Shown here: one piece after another, positions 1 through 7,092 of the stretch | How positions within the stretch are numbered: position 1 is the stretch's first letter | Layout: every line of letters begins with the position of its first letter | NCBI GenBank assembly: GCA_945870115.1 | Contig: CAMBRH010000156.1 | Span: forward strand, 1-7,884 | Origin: Chitinophaga pinensis | GTDB taxonomy: Bacteria > Bacteroidota > Bacteroidia > Flavobacteriales_D > Crocinitomicaceae | Direction: 5' to 3' | Length of the DNA stretch: 7,884 bases | Program-made: the position numbers and the translations under genes | The notes under the pieces: model-generated | Told to the model about the DNA's origin: nothing | The model's database searches: none | Seen by the model: the letters and a program-made list of their open reading frames with translations, nothing else

Positions 1-20
1 AAAGCTGTAATTTTAACCCC

Positions 21-503
21 TCACTTTTTCTCCACCAAACAAACACAATAAGCTTTTATAGCCAAGCTTTCTCCAAAAGAATCAACTTTTTCATGTGTTG
101 TAGCTTTTATTGAAATCACATCCGTTTCTGATTCTAAAATTTCGGCTATAATTGTTTGCATTTCCAAAATATGTGGATTTAATTTTGGCTTTTCTAAGAT
201 TACTGTGGAATCAAGATTGACTAATTTATATCCTTTTTCTTTTATTAAAGCATAAACATTTTTCAATAAAATTTTGCTGTCAATTCCTTTGTATTTTGGA
301 TCTGTATCAGAAAAGTGAAACCCAATGTCTCTGAGGTTTAAAGCTCCCAAAAGTGCATCGCAAATCGCATGTAAAAGTACATCTGCATCTGAATGTCCAA
401 CTGCACCAAAAGTGGAAGGAACTTCTTTTCCGCCAACCATAAGTGTTAAACCATCAGCTAAACGATGAACATCTATTCCAAAACCAATTCTTATATTTGT
501 CAT
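21..503 (-). CDS. ispF: 2-C-methyl-D-erythritol 2,4-cyclodiphosphate synthase (IspF)
   Basis: A complete 160-residue protein, the usual length for IspF. The enzyme is cytosolic and homotrimeric. It converts CDP-methylerythritol 2-phosphate to methylerythritol cyclodiphosphate with release of CMP, the fifth step of the MEP route to isoprenoids. Visible motifs: the N-terminal GIDVH box gives zinc ligands Asp11 and His13; GHSDADVLLHA at 36-46 holds the HSDxD signature and the third zinc ligand His45; DIGFHFSDTDPKYKG follows at about 59-73; KATTHEK at 133-139 matches the CDP/metal-binding TTTEK region, with Glu138 as the expected metal ligand. All key residues are present, so it should be active. 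The ATG is 8 bp after the porV stop on the same strand, which suggests co-transcription and possibly translational coupling. The stop lies 20 bp from the window edge, so nothing can be said of what follows. The assignment is essentially certain. Confidence 0.97.
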   Translation of the reverse strand: MTNIRIGFGIDVHRLADGLTLMVGGKEVPSTFGAVGHSDADVLLHAICDALLGALNLRDIGFHFSDTDPKYKGIDSKILLKNVYALIKEKGYKLVNLDSTVILEKPKLNPHILEMQTIIAEILESETDVISIKATTHEKVDSFGESLAIKAYCVCLVEKK

Positions 504-511
504 AGAAACCG

Positions 512-1792
512 TTATTCAGTTACAACAGGTTTTTCATTTGATTTTGCACCAATATCAAAACGCAAAGTGAAACGCATTGTATTTGCTAAAGGATTATTTC
601 TTTTCAAGGCGATTAAATAAGAAATATCAATTCCAATAATGTTGTATTTCAAACCAATTCCAGCATTGAAATATTGTCTTGCTCCTTTTAATTTATTTTC
701 GTAGAAAAATCCAGTTCTAATCGCTAAAGTTTTGTTATACCAATATTCAATACCAGTTGCAATCATTACCTCTCTTAATTCTTCTTTTAATTTTGAGTTT
801 TTCACTACCGTTGCATTTCCCTCAGCATCTAATTCAACATCACCATTTGCATCTTTTACCAAATTTCCTGGTGCATCACCAAAAGACTGAAGCATAGCAG
901 CAATAACTCCTACTTCATCTGATTTTCCAGATAAAATTGCTCCAGAAGCATCATAAACTGCTGGTGTTGGAACTAATAATTTTGATAAATCTAAAGCAAA
1001 TGTGAAATTATTGTAATTATCAATTTCCATTTCGTAAGCTGTTCCAATTTTTAAATTCATTGGAAGAAAATCACGAGATAGCGCATCAGAATAACTAACT
1101 TTATTTCCAATATTGTTAATTGTTGCTCCTAAAGAGAAATTTCCTTTTGTTGAACCTAATTTGAATTGGTCGTTGTAATAGATGAAAGAAATATCTGCTG
1201 CTCCAGCAATTCCAGCTTTAGTGCTTGCTCCTGCAACAGGTAATCCACCTGTTAAGTTTGAATTTGCAAATTTTCCATTCAAGCCAAAACTCATTTTGTC
1301 AGAAAGTTTAAAAGCGTATCCAGCAGTAATTTCAAATTCACTTGGTTTATCATCACGAATTACACTTCCTGTCGCATCCGTAAAGGTAATTGAACCCAAG
1401 CTGAAATATCTTAAAGCACCTGTGATAGCTGATTTTGAACCTAATTTTGTATAAGCAGAAACATACGATAAATGAATGTCATTTGTTAATTGTCTTAACC
1501 AAGGCGTATAAGAAACACTGATTTCAGATTTTTTTTCTGCAAAGTTTAACATGGCAGTGTTCCAAAAAATGGAACTTGATGTAGCACTTAAAGCAGTACC
1601 CACATCTCCCATTGCACCGGAGCGAGAATCTGGAGTGATACTCATGAATGGTAAAGAAGTTGTAATTGTGTTTAAAGTTGAACCATCTAAGGTGCTATTT
1701 GCATTGTTAACTGCTTGAGCATTAATATTTAATACAGAAAAAACTGTAAAAAAGAGAATGATTATTGACTTTATTGATTTTGCTATTGACAT
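512..1792 (-). CDS. porV: Type IX secretion outer-membrane shuttle protein PorV (LptO)
   Basis: PorV is a FadL-like outer-membrane beta-barrel that receives T9SS cargo from the SprA translocon by binding its C-terminal domain and delivers it to PorU. From the ATG at 1792 the protein has 426 residues. An in-frame GTG at 1804 would add four residues. I prefer the ATG because an A-rich ATAAAAAAT stretch lies just before it and the signal peptide then begins MSIAKSIK. The hydrophobic core is at about 9-21, with cleavage probably after Ala25 in NINA. Family signatures: SITPDSRSGAMGDVG at about 51-65, where mature PorV proteins begin; KLLVPTPAVYD near 271-281; AAMLQSFGDAPG near 298-309; EYWYN near 349-353; KGARQYFNAGIGLKYN near 369-384; and a final RFTLRFDIG strand. 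Odd feature: a short acidic insert (DANGDVELDAEGN, 314-326) in a predicted loop. Its neighbour upstream is porU, its usual partner gene, and ispF lies directly downstream. Confidence 0.93.
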   Translation of the reverse strand: MSIAKSIKSIIILFFTVFSVLNINAQAVNNANSTLDGSTLNTITTSLPFMSITPDSRSGAMGDVGTALSATSSSIFWNTAMLNFAEKKSEISVSYTPWLRQLTNDIHLSYVSAYTKLGSKSAITGALRYFSLGSITFTDATGSVIRDDKPSEFEITAGYAFKLSDKMSFGLNGKFANSNLTGGLPVAGASTKAGIAGAADISFIYYNDQFKLGSTKGNFSLGATINNIGNKVSYSDALSRDFLPMNLKIGTAYEMEIDNYNNFTFALDLSKLLVPTPAVYDASGAILSGKSDEVGVIAAMLQSFGDAPGNLVKDANGDVELDAEGNATVVKNSKLKEELREVMIATGIEYWYNKTLAIRTGFFYENKLKGARQYFNAGIGLKYNIIGIDISYLIALKRNNPLANTMRFTLRFDIGAKSNEKPVVTE

Positions 1793-1904
1793 ATTTTTTA
1801 TCACTAATTTGATTTCTTTTATTTATTGCGATTCATTAAATCGTTTACAAATATACGAAGAATAGTATTTTTTATTGTTTAACTGTTAATAAAAACTGAA
1901 AATA
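1793..1904 (-). promoter_or_regulatory. porU-porV intergenic region with candidate porV promoter (-7 element at 1848-1855)
   Basis: Between the porU stop and the porV ATG the minus strand reads TATATTTG at 1855-1848, a perfect match to the Bacteroidota -7 consensus TAnnTTTG. Transcription would start near 1843, leaving a leader of about 50 nt before the ATG at 1792. I see no TTG at the expected -33 distance, so the promoter is only half supported. An A/T-only inverted repeat (TTTTTATT at 1869-1876, AATAAAAA at 1888-1895) precedes it. It has no GC clamp and no T-run after it on the minus strand, so I do not call it a terminator. porV and ispF may thus be expressed both by read-through from porU and from their own start. 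Confidence 0.45.
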
Positions 1905-4900
1905 TTATTTTAAAATTACCAATTTTTCAATTTTATTAGCAGTCTCATTATTTGGATTTGTAACTGTTAAATTATAAATGTAAACTCCTTTTGCAAGTTG
2001 ATCACCAAAATCATCCAATCCATCCCAAGTTATTCCATCTGAACGAAAACACTCATTATAAACGAGTTGATTGATTGTTTTTACCAATTTTCCAGAAACT
2101 GTAAAAATTTGAATTTGAACTTCCAAATTACTGCATAATTGATTGTGTTCAAAATAAAAAGCAGTATTTGTAGTAAAAGGGTTTGGGTAATTTAAAACAT
2201 GTCTTAATTCAAAATTTTCATTGTTTTGAACTTCAAAATTAATAATTGCCTCAGAAGAATTATTGTTAACGTCCCATGCTTTTAGCGATAAGGTATGAGT
2301 TCCTACTTCTAAATTTGAAAGATTATACTTTAAACTTCCAGATTGGTATGTATCTAAATTTGCTGAATAATATTCATTCAAGACAATCGGATTTGCCGTC
2401 TCTGCATCAATTACAGCCATGATGTCATGTCCAATTCCATTACCAACTGTATTAATTCCGTTTTCATCAAAAAGTTTTGCTACTAACATTGGACTTTGAT
2501 TCGTCAATCCTCCATCAATGAAAGTTTCGTCATTCAAATACATCGTAATTTCTGGTCCAGTATTGTCAATTATTCCGTTAGGATTTATTCCACCAATAAT
2601 TACTTTTTCTTCTAAACCTCCAGCATCGTTTGTTTCAGAATTGGCATATAGTGAAATTTTTCCTTTTCCATAAGCATAGTCAATGTCTTTTGGAACGATA
2701 AAAGTAAAATCAAAATAGCCATTTTTTACAGAGGCTTTTCCTTTATAGAGCATGTTTTTTTGAACCTCAAAATCGATAATTGCTGTCTTATCATTGTGAT
2801 TAAGCGTTTGAAGTGTTTTTTTCTTGTCAAAAATACTTGGATTCATAACGCCATTAAAATCTGTCAATATTGTTTGATTGTAATCTTCAATATGTCCTTT
2901 TATTCTCACTTTTGATAGTGCCATCAAAGTGTCTTGATAAACCGAAGGAGCAAATGAATTAATACTATCGATTTTCACACTAAATTCCGGTAATGCAATT
3001 CTCAATGCAGGATCACCAATCAGTGTAAAACTTCTTTTATTTGTCGATGAAGTGGTTTGGTTTTTTGTTTTACGGATAATTTCTCCAAAAGTTTGTGCTT
3101 TGAAATTGGCATCTCTCTCAAAAACATGAGAATAAAAATTTCTTCCAGTTTCAGAATTAACGCCATAGAAAACCGAACGAGTAGTTGTCATCAATGCAAT
3201 TGCGCCTCCAATTGGATTTAAAAATGCCCATTCTCCAGCTGAAACCCTGGAAGGATCGTCGTATTTTGTAAATTCACAGGTCGCCGAAACAAATAAATTT
3301 AAATTACACTTGTTGGTCCAAGCTTGGATTTGCGGAATTGTGATTACGCGTTCTTCAGCAACTCCAACTTCACCTCCATGACCAACATAATTCATTATTA
3401 AAGCTCCTCTTTGCATTTTATCGTCTATCGCTGCATTAATTTCAGGAAATCGAATTCCTCCAGCTGTTGCAGTTTGTGGATATGCATCCAAATAGATTTT
3501 ATCTGCATTCATTTCTGGATAATTTTTTGTCACAGAATCATATTGAGGTTCAGTGTCTGAATTAATAAAATATGCTTCATCATCAGCAATTTGAACATAT
3601 TTCATGCGCCAATCACCAAATGAGCTACAACTAAAATCCTCCGTTGAACAGTTTGAGATTGTATTTGAATTGATACCTTTTTTTAAATATTGTTCAACTT
3701 TATCAACCTGTTCTTTAGCATGTTCTCCTGTCGAAATAATCATTCTTCCAACGCCAATATCCATCATGTCAGAGTTGTTAAAAGATTCATTATCATCTAG
3801 CATTCCAAAATAATCATCACTAACCAATGCATCTATGTGGTTTTCTGAATTTAAAACTTCATACACAGGTACAAAATAATTATTCCCTGAGACCCTGTTT
3901 TTTGGGTCGTAGGTTCCATCACCAAATAACAATAGATTTTCAGGCATTTTTGAAACATCTCCATTTGCTTTGTCATAAAACATTTTTGCAAACCATTTTA
4001 TAGCAGTTGGGTCTAGCATTCCCGAAGAAAATTCATTGTAAACTTGTTCTGTTGTAACAACATGTGTACTCGTGCCATCGTTTATATGAATTTGTGCCAA
4101 TCTTTGAGCTTCAGATAAAAAATTTGGATGTGTTACAATTAATAATTTTGCAGGAGATAATCCGTGTAAATTTTGATTTGAAACGGTAGAAACAAAACTT
4201 GGACTTAAGAAATTTGTACCATTTGATATTGCAAATTCTCTTAAGGAATCAGTCGCAACATTGAACTCAAAAACTGAGCCCAAAGTTTGACCCTGAATTA
4301 ATTTTGGAATCTGTTTGTTTGTGACATCCCAAACAAAGGAATTAGCCGGAATATTTGACAAAGAAAATTTTGCAATATTTCCTAATCCAACTGATTTGGT
4401 GTCCCGAAAATTCATTTGAGTGCCAGAAAAAATTAAATTTCGGCGGCAATTTAATTCAATTTTATCAAGGTAAGTTAAGGTGCTAGGATTGGAACGGCTA
4501 ACTGTAATGTTAATTGGAACATTATCTGAGTTTGAACTAAAATTAAAATTGGTGTCATTTGTTCTGCAAAAGTCAGAAGAAATCCCGCACAAACTTTTAG
4601 TATAAACAATCGTGCTATTTATAGAATAAGTAATTGTGTTTACACCAGAACTTGCGCTGTTAGCATAAGAAGTTGTAAAAATCATCGTGTCAAAAGCTAC
4701 TTTATTTGGAATGTTGAAATTAAAATTCTGACTTAACTCAGTATCAAATAATTCTCCATACCAACGTTGACCACCATTAATTAAATTTTTTGATTCAAGC
4801 TCATGAATGTCAAAGTGATTAAAAGTAGTGACATTTTTATTTTCAACTTGATTTGTTGAGGCTATTTCAGAAACTCTCAAAGGTGGTTCAGTTTCGCTAA

Positions 4901-5759
4901 TTCGAATAAAATAATAGGAATTATCTGTGTAAATATTTAGTTCACGCTTAAAAAGATTTGCAGAATTAATCCAACGGTGTGGTCCCCAAGCATAAAAAAT
5001 AAAATACTCATCATCATCAAAATTAGAATCACCATTTCCAACAAATTGAATGGCATTTTTAGCTAAATCATCAATTTTAGGATCACTATTTTTTTCTGAT
5101 AATTTTCCAGCTCCATTTCCATAAATATTAACATGATTTGGATTGTTAACATTTACTCCATTTGAAGTAAACCATGATTTGGTTATTTTATAAAATCCAT
5201 CGGATTTAATGTTTATTTTAAAAAACTGACTATTAACGTCGTTTAATATGGATTCATTTACAAAATCTTTCTCATTTTTAAAGTCGATTTGTTTTGAAGT
5301 AAATTTAATAGATAAGGATTTAATGCGGTAAATTTGATTGTTCTCCATCAAAAATGGAAAAAAACTAACATTAAAAGTGTTTTTATTTCTATCTTTTGAA
5401 GATTTGTAATTTAATTCCAATTCAGTTGGAATAGAAATAAAGTAGGCTGCAAAGAAATTAAGGTCATGATTTGTTGCAATTTCTAATTCTTTTGATAGAA
5501 TCTGTAATTCGTAATCTAAATTTTGTCCAATTTTAAATTCTTGACTAAAATTTGGTAGAAATCCATTATAATCTTGACCAATAATTGTAGGTAAGTAAAA
5601 TTCTTTTTCGTTGTCAATTTTTTTTAAACTTTCTCCCCAAAGTACATTAATTTTTTCAACATTATTTTGAGAAAATAAATTTTGGGCATAGCAAAAAGAT
5701 AACAAGCTGATTATTATTAATTTATTGAAAGTACTTTTTGTTTTTGATTGAAAAATCAT
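1905..5759 (-). CDS. porU: Type IX secretion system sortase PorU (C25-family cysteine peptidase)
   Basis: PorU is the surface-exposed T9SS sortase. It removes the C-terminal domain of cargo and, in Porphyromonas, joins the cargo to A-LPS. The protein has 1284 residues. A signal peptide spans about 1-25, with core LIIISLLSF and likely cleavage after CYA. A long N-terminal region contains GNGDSNFDDDEYFIFYAWG at 241-259, a typical PorU segment. The gingipain-like C25 domain runs from AKLLIVTHP (about 537) to GDPALRI (about 921), with LLLFGDGTYDPKNR at 609-622, SDDYFG at 647-652, MNYVGHGG carrying the putative catalytic His794, and FVSATCEF carrying the putative nucleophile Cys828. Ig-like segments follow. 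A C-terminal domain at about 1184-1284 runs from NYPNPF through WDGLDDFGDQLAKGVY to KLVILK; PorU keeps its CTD in Porphyromonas. Two CX6C pairs (391/398, 704/711) and a CTD cysteine pair (1209/1236) may form disulfides. porV, its partner gene, follows on the same strand. Confidence 0.95.
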   Translation of the reverse strand: MIFQSKTKSTFNKLIIISLLSFCYAQNLFSQNNVEKINVLWGESLKKIDNEKEFYLPTIIGQDYNGFLPNFSQEFKIGQNLDYELQILSKELEIATNHDLNFFAAYFISIPTELELNYKSSKDRNKNTFNVSFFPFLMENNQIYRIKSLSIKFTSKQIDFKNEKDFVNESILNDVNSQFFKINIKSDGFYKITKSWFTSNGVNVNNPNHVNIYGNGAGKLSEKNSDPKIDDLAKNAIQFVGNGDSNFDDDEYFIFYAWGPHRWINSANLFKRELNIYTDNSYYFIRISETEPPLRVSEIASTNQVENKNVTTFNHFDIHELESKNLINGGQRWYGELFDTELSQNFNFNIPNKVAFDTMIFTTSYANSASSGVNTITYSINSTIVYTKSLCGISSDFCRTNDTNFNFSSNSDNVPINITVSRSNPSTLTYLDKIELNCRRNLIFSGTQMNFRDTKSVGLGNIAKFSLSNIPANSFVWDVTNKQIPKLIQGQTLGSVFEFNVATDSLREFAISNGTNFLSPSFVSTVSNQNLHGLSPAKLLIVTHPNFLSEAQRLAQIHINDGTSTHVVTTEQVYNEFSSGMLDPTAIKWFAKMFYDKANGDVSKMPENLLLFGDGTYDPKNRVSGNNYFVPVYEVLNSENHIDALVSDDYFGMLDDNESFNNSDMMDIGVGRMIISTGEHAKEQVDKVEQYLKKGINSNTISNCSTEDFSCSSFGDWRMKYVQIADDEAYFINSDTEPQYDSVTKNYPEMNADKIYLDAYPQTATAGGIRFPEINAAIDDKMQRGALIMNYVGHGGEVGVAEERVITIPQIQAWTNKCNLNLFVSATCEFTKYDDPSRVSAGEWAFLNPIGGAIALMTTTRSVFYGVNSETGRNFYSHVFERDANFKAQTFGEIIRKTKNQTTSSTNKRSFTLIGDPALRIALPEFSVKIDSINSFAPSVYQDTLMALSKVRIKGHIEDYNQTILTDFNGVMNPSIFDKKKTLQTLNHNDKTAIIDFEVQKNMLYKGKASVKNGYFDFTFIVPKDIDYAYGKGKISLYANSETNDAGGLEEKVIIGGINPNGIIDNTGPEITMYLNDETFIDGGLTNQSPMLVAKLFDENGINTVGNGIGHDIMAVIDAETANPIVLNEYYSANLDTYQSGSLKYNLSNLEVGTHTLSLKAWDVNNNSSEAIINFEVQNNENFELRHVLNYPNPFTTNTAFYFEHNQLCSNLEVQIQIFTVSGKLVKTINQLVYNECFRSDGITWDGLDDFGDQLAKGVYIYNLTVTNPNNETANKIEKLVILK

Positions 5760-5832
5760 ACTGTAAAGATAAATTTAATTTTGGTTTAGAAATACAATAA
5801 TACAAGATTTAAAACGTTTGAAATAACACTTT

Positions 5833-5852
5833 ATTGCATTTTGATGTGCAAT
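5833..5852. repeat. Inverted repeat ATTGCA-N8-TGCAAT
   Basis: A perfect 6-bp inverted repeat, ATTGCA at 5833-5838 and TGCAAT at 5847-5852, with an 8-bp spacer. It lies upstream of the candidate plus-strand promoters and about 75 bp from the porU start codon. Its half-sites share TTGCA/TGCAA with the dyad at 5937-5959. It could be an operator for a dimeric regulator. The sequence alone cannot exclude chance in such AT-rich DNA. Confidence 0.3.
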
Positions 5853-5899
5853 TTTGTAACCAATTAATATTTATTTCGTAATATTGTAAAAGTTTTTAA

Positions 5900-5907
5900 T
5901 AAATTTG
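5900..5907 (+). promoter_or_regulatory. Candidate -7 element of the porP/sprF-like gene
   Basis: TAAATTTG matches the Bacteroidota housekeeping -7 consensus TAnnTTTG exactly and is the same octamer found in front of gldJ at 7042-7049. Transcription from here would start near 5914 and give a leader of about 110 nt that includes the inverted repeat at 5937-5959. No TTG sits at the expected -33 distance, the nearest (5884-5886) being too close, so the promoter may be weak or activator-dependent. Confidence 0.45.
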
Positions 5908-5936
5908 GAGCAAAATAAATTAATTTTAAACCTTTT

Positions 5937-5959
5937 TTTTGCATTAAAATTCTGCAAAA
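5937..5959 (+). repeat. Inverted repeat TTTTGCA-N9-TGCAAAA, possible leader hairpin
   Basis: A perfect 7-bp inverted repeat, TTTTGCA at 5937-5943 and TGCAAAA at 5953-5959, with a 9-nt loop TTAAAATTC. It is preceded by a T-tract (5933-5940) and ends about 65 nt before the ATG at 6024. If transcription starts near 5914 it lies in the leader RNA and could fold as a weak hairpin. If transcription starts further downstream it could be a protein-binding site. No T-run follows it, so it is not an intrinsic terminator. It shares TTGCA/TGCAA half-sites with the dyad at 5833-5852. Confidence 0.3.
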
Positions 5960-6023
5960 GACTATATAAACAAGGCATATTTAAATAATATTAGTTACTT
6001 AATCATAACAATTAAAGAGTAGC

Positions 6024-6992
6024 ATGAAAAACATAAAATACATCGTTATAACACTTTTAGGAATGTCTTTTTCGAATGACATTGTTGCTCAAGATCCTAC
6101 ATTTACGCAATTTTATGCAAATCCACTTTATTTGAATCCTGCTTTTGCTGGTTCAAATGGTTGTCCGCGATTTAATTTAAATTACAGAAATGAATGGCCT
6201 AGTTTGTCTAGTAATTATGTTACATACAGTGCTTCTTATGATGCTTACTTTAAAAACATTTCTGGAGGAATTGGAATTCTTGCTACACATGATCAACAAG
6301 GAAAAGGTACAATTAATACCTCTAATTTAGGTTTGATTTATTCTTTTCATTTAAAAGTAAATAGAAAATTTTCAATGCTTTTTGGTGCAAAGGCAGCATG
6401 GACACAGAAATTTTTAGATTGGAATAAATTAACTTTTGGCGATATGATTGACGAAAGAAAAGGATTTATTTATCAAACTGGAGATATTAGAAATAATGGT
6501 TCGAAAGGTTTTTTTGATGCTTCTGCAGGTATGGTAGGGTTTTCTAAAAAATTCTTTTTCGGTTTTGCGGCTCACCATTTAAATACACCAAACGAATCAA
6601 TGATTCAAGGTGAATCTAAATTACCAATTCGATATACTGCGCATGCTGGTGCAGATATTCAAATTGGAAATAAATCGAGATTCGCTACAAAAACTTCAAT
6701 TATGCCTAATGTTATTTTCCAATACCAAAGAGGTTTTATGGAGATGAATATAGGTACTTATATTAGATACGGAAATTTTCAAGCAGGAGCTTGGTTTAGA
6801 AATAAAGATGCATTTATTTTGACTTTAGGTATTAACACAGGAACATTAAGAATTGGTTATAGTTATGATGTGACTGTTTCTAAATTGAATAACGGAAATT
6901 CTGGGGGTTCTCACGAAGTTTCTCTTGGTTTAAATTTAAAATGTAAAGATAAAAAAGTAGCATTTAAAACACTTTCTTGCCCTTCATTTTAA
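6024..6992 (+). CDS. PorP/SprF-family type IX secretion outer-membrane protein
   Basis: A 322-residue protein of the PorP/SprF family, small outer-membrane beta-barrels of the T9SS. PorP of Porphyromonas associates with the PorK/PorN lipoprotein ring, and SprF of Flavobacterium is needed to display the adhesin SprB. A signal peptide covers about 1-22, with cleavage after IVA. The mature protein opens with QDPTFTQFYANPLYLNPAFAG, the family hallmark split here at 23-32 and 33-43. CPRFNLNYRNEWPS at 47-60 is also characteristic, followed by alternating amphipathic strands such as SGGIGILATHDQQGKG (80-95). The tail carries two cysteines (307 and 319) and ends CPSF, a common ending in the family. 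Length is normal and no part is missing. It lies about 100 bp upstream of gldJ on the same strand. Because Bacteroidota carry many paralogs with different partners, I leave the symbol blank. The family call is secure; the subfamily role is not. Confidence 0.92.
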   Translation: MKNIKYIVITLLGMSFSNDIVAQDPTFTQFYANPLYLNPAFAGSNGCPRFNLNYRNEWPSLSSNYVTYSASYDAYFKNISGGIGILATHDQQGKGTINTSNLGLIYSFHLKVNRKFSMLFGAKAAWTQKFLDWNKLTFGDMIDERKGFIYQTGDIRNNGSKGFFDASAGMVGFSKKFFFGFAAHHLNTPNESMIQGESKLPIRYTAHAGADIQIGNKSRFATKTSIMPNVIFQYQRGFMEMNIGTYIRYGNFQAGAWFRNKDAFILTLGINTGTLRIGYSYDVTVSKLNNGNSGGSHEVSLGLNLKCKDKKVAFKTLSCPSF

Positions 6993-7007
6993 AAATAAAT
7001 AAAAAAA

Positions 7008-7034
7008 AATGTAACTTTTTTGTTTAGTTACGTT
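7008..7034. repeat. Inverted repeat enclosing the -33 element of the gldJ promoter
   Basis: AATGTAACT at 7008-7016 is complementary to AGTTACGTT at 7026-7034 over nine positions, one of them a G-T wobble, with a 9-nt loop TTTTTGTTT. The loop contains the TTTG proposed as the gldJ -33 element. The plus strand has no T-run after the stem, so it is a poor terminator for the upstream gene. In the opposite direction the stem would be followed by a T-tract (complement of 7001-7009), but no minus-strand gene reads into it. An operator overlapping the promoter is one possible reading. Confidence 0.35.
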
Positions 7035-7049
7035 AATAGATTAAATTTG
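7019..7049 (+). promoter_or_regulatory. Promoter of gldJ (TTTG-N19-TAAATTTG)
   Basis: This is the best promoter in the window. A -33 TTTG at 7019-7022 is followed by a 19-bp spacer and a perfect TAnnTTTG -7 element, TAAATTTG, at 7042-7049. Both boxes and the spacing fit the published Bacteroides/Flavobacterium consensus for the primary sigma factor. Transcription should start near 7055, about 40 nt before the preferred gldJ ATG at 7093. Its presence means gldJ can be expressed independently of the porP/sprF-like gene upstream. Confidence 0.7.
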
Positions 7050-7092
7050 CAGTCTTAAATTTTTTAAAAGCTGCATGATAATGCAAAACATT

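Larger units (their letters stand above)
5760..6023. promoter_or_regulatory. Divergent control region between porU and the porP/sprF-like gene
   Basis: This 264-bp, very AT-rich region must hold the promoters of the minus-strand porU cluster and the plus-strand porP/sprF-like gene. On the plus strand TAAATTTG at 5900-5907 is a perfect -7 element, but it has no TTG about 19 bp upstream. A second, imperfect candidate pairs TTTG at 5853-5856 with TAATATTG at 5879-5886, with a 22-bp spacer. On the minus strand only a one-mismatch -7 candidate is visible for porU, TATTATTG at 5802-5795, without a good -33. Two related dyads, at 5833-5852 and 5937-5959, lie on either side of the plus-strand promoter candidates and are listed separately. 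No open reading frame or RNA gene is evident. The start codon at 6024 is preceded by AAAGAG, at best a weak Shine-Dalgarno. Confidence 0.5.

Noticed and set aside
1..20. Possible start of another minus-strand gene after ispF
   Set aside because: Only 20 bases are available beyond the ispF stop, with no readable start codon or motif.
1182..1454. Plus-strand open frame of 90 codons inside porV
   Set aside because: It lies wholly antisense to a well-conserved porV segment, has no plausible start signal or recognisable domain, and its composition is that expected from reading a coding sequence on the wrong strand.
1869..1895. A/T-only inverted repeat after porU as an intrinsic terminator
   Set aside because: The stem has no GC pairs and no T-tract follows it on the minus strand, so termination is unlikely. 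porU, porV and ispF are better read as one cluster with a possible internal promoter.
3604..3813. Plus-strand open frame of 69 codons inside porU
   Set aside because: It is antisense to the C25 peptidase domain of porU and shows no signal, domain or promoter. A shadow of the real gene.
5991..7037. Shared octamer TTAGTTAC followed by TTAAT before the porP/sprF-like gene (5991) and before gldJ (7024)
   Set aside because: In AT-rich spacers of this size an 8-bp match is expected about once by chance, and the two copies sit at different distances and contexts relative to the promoters.
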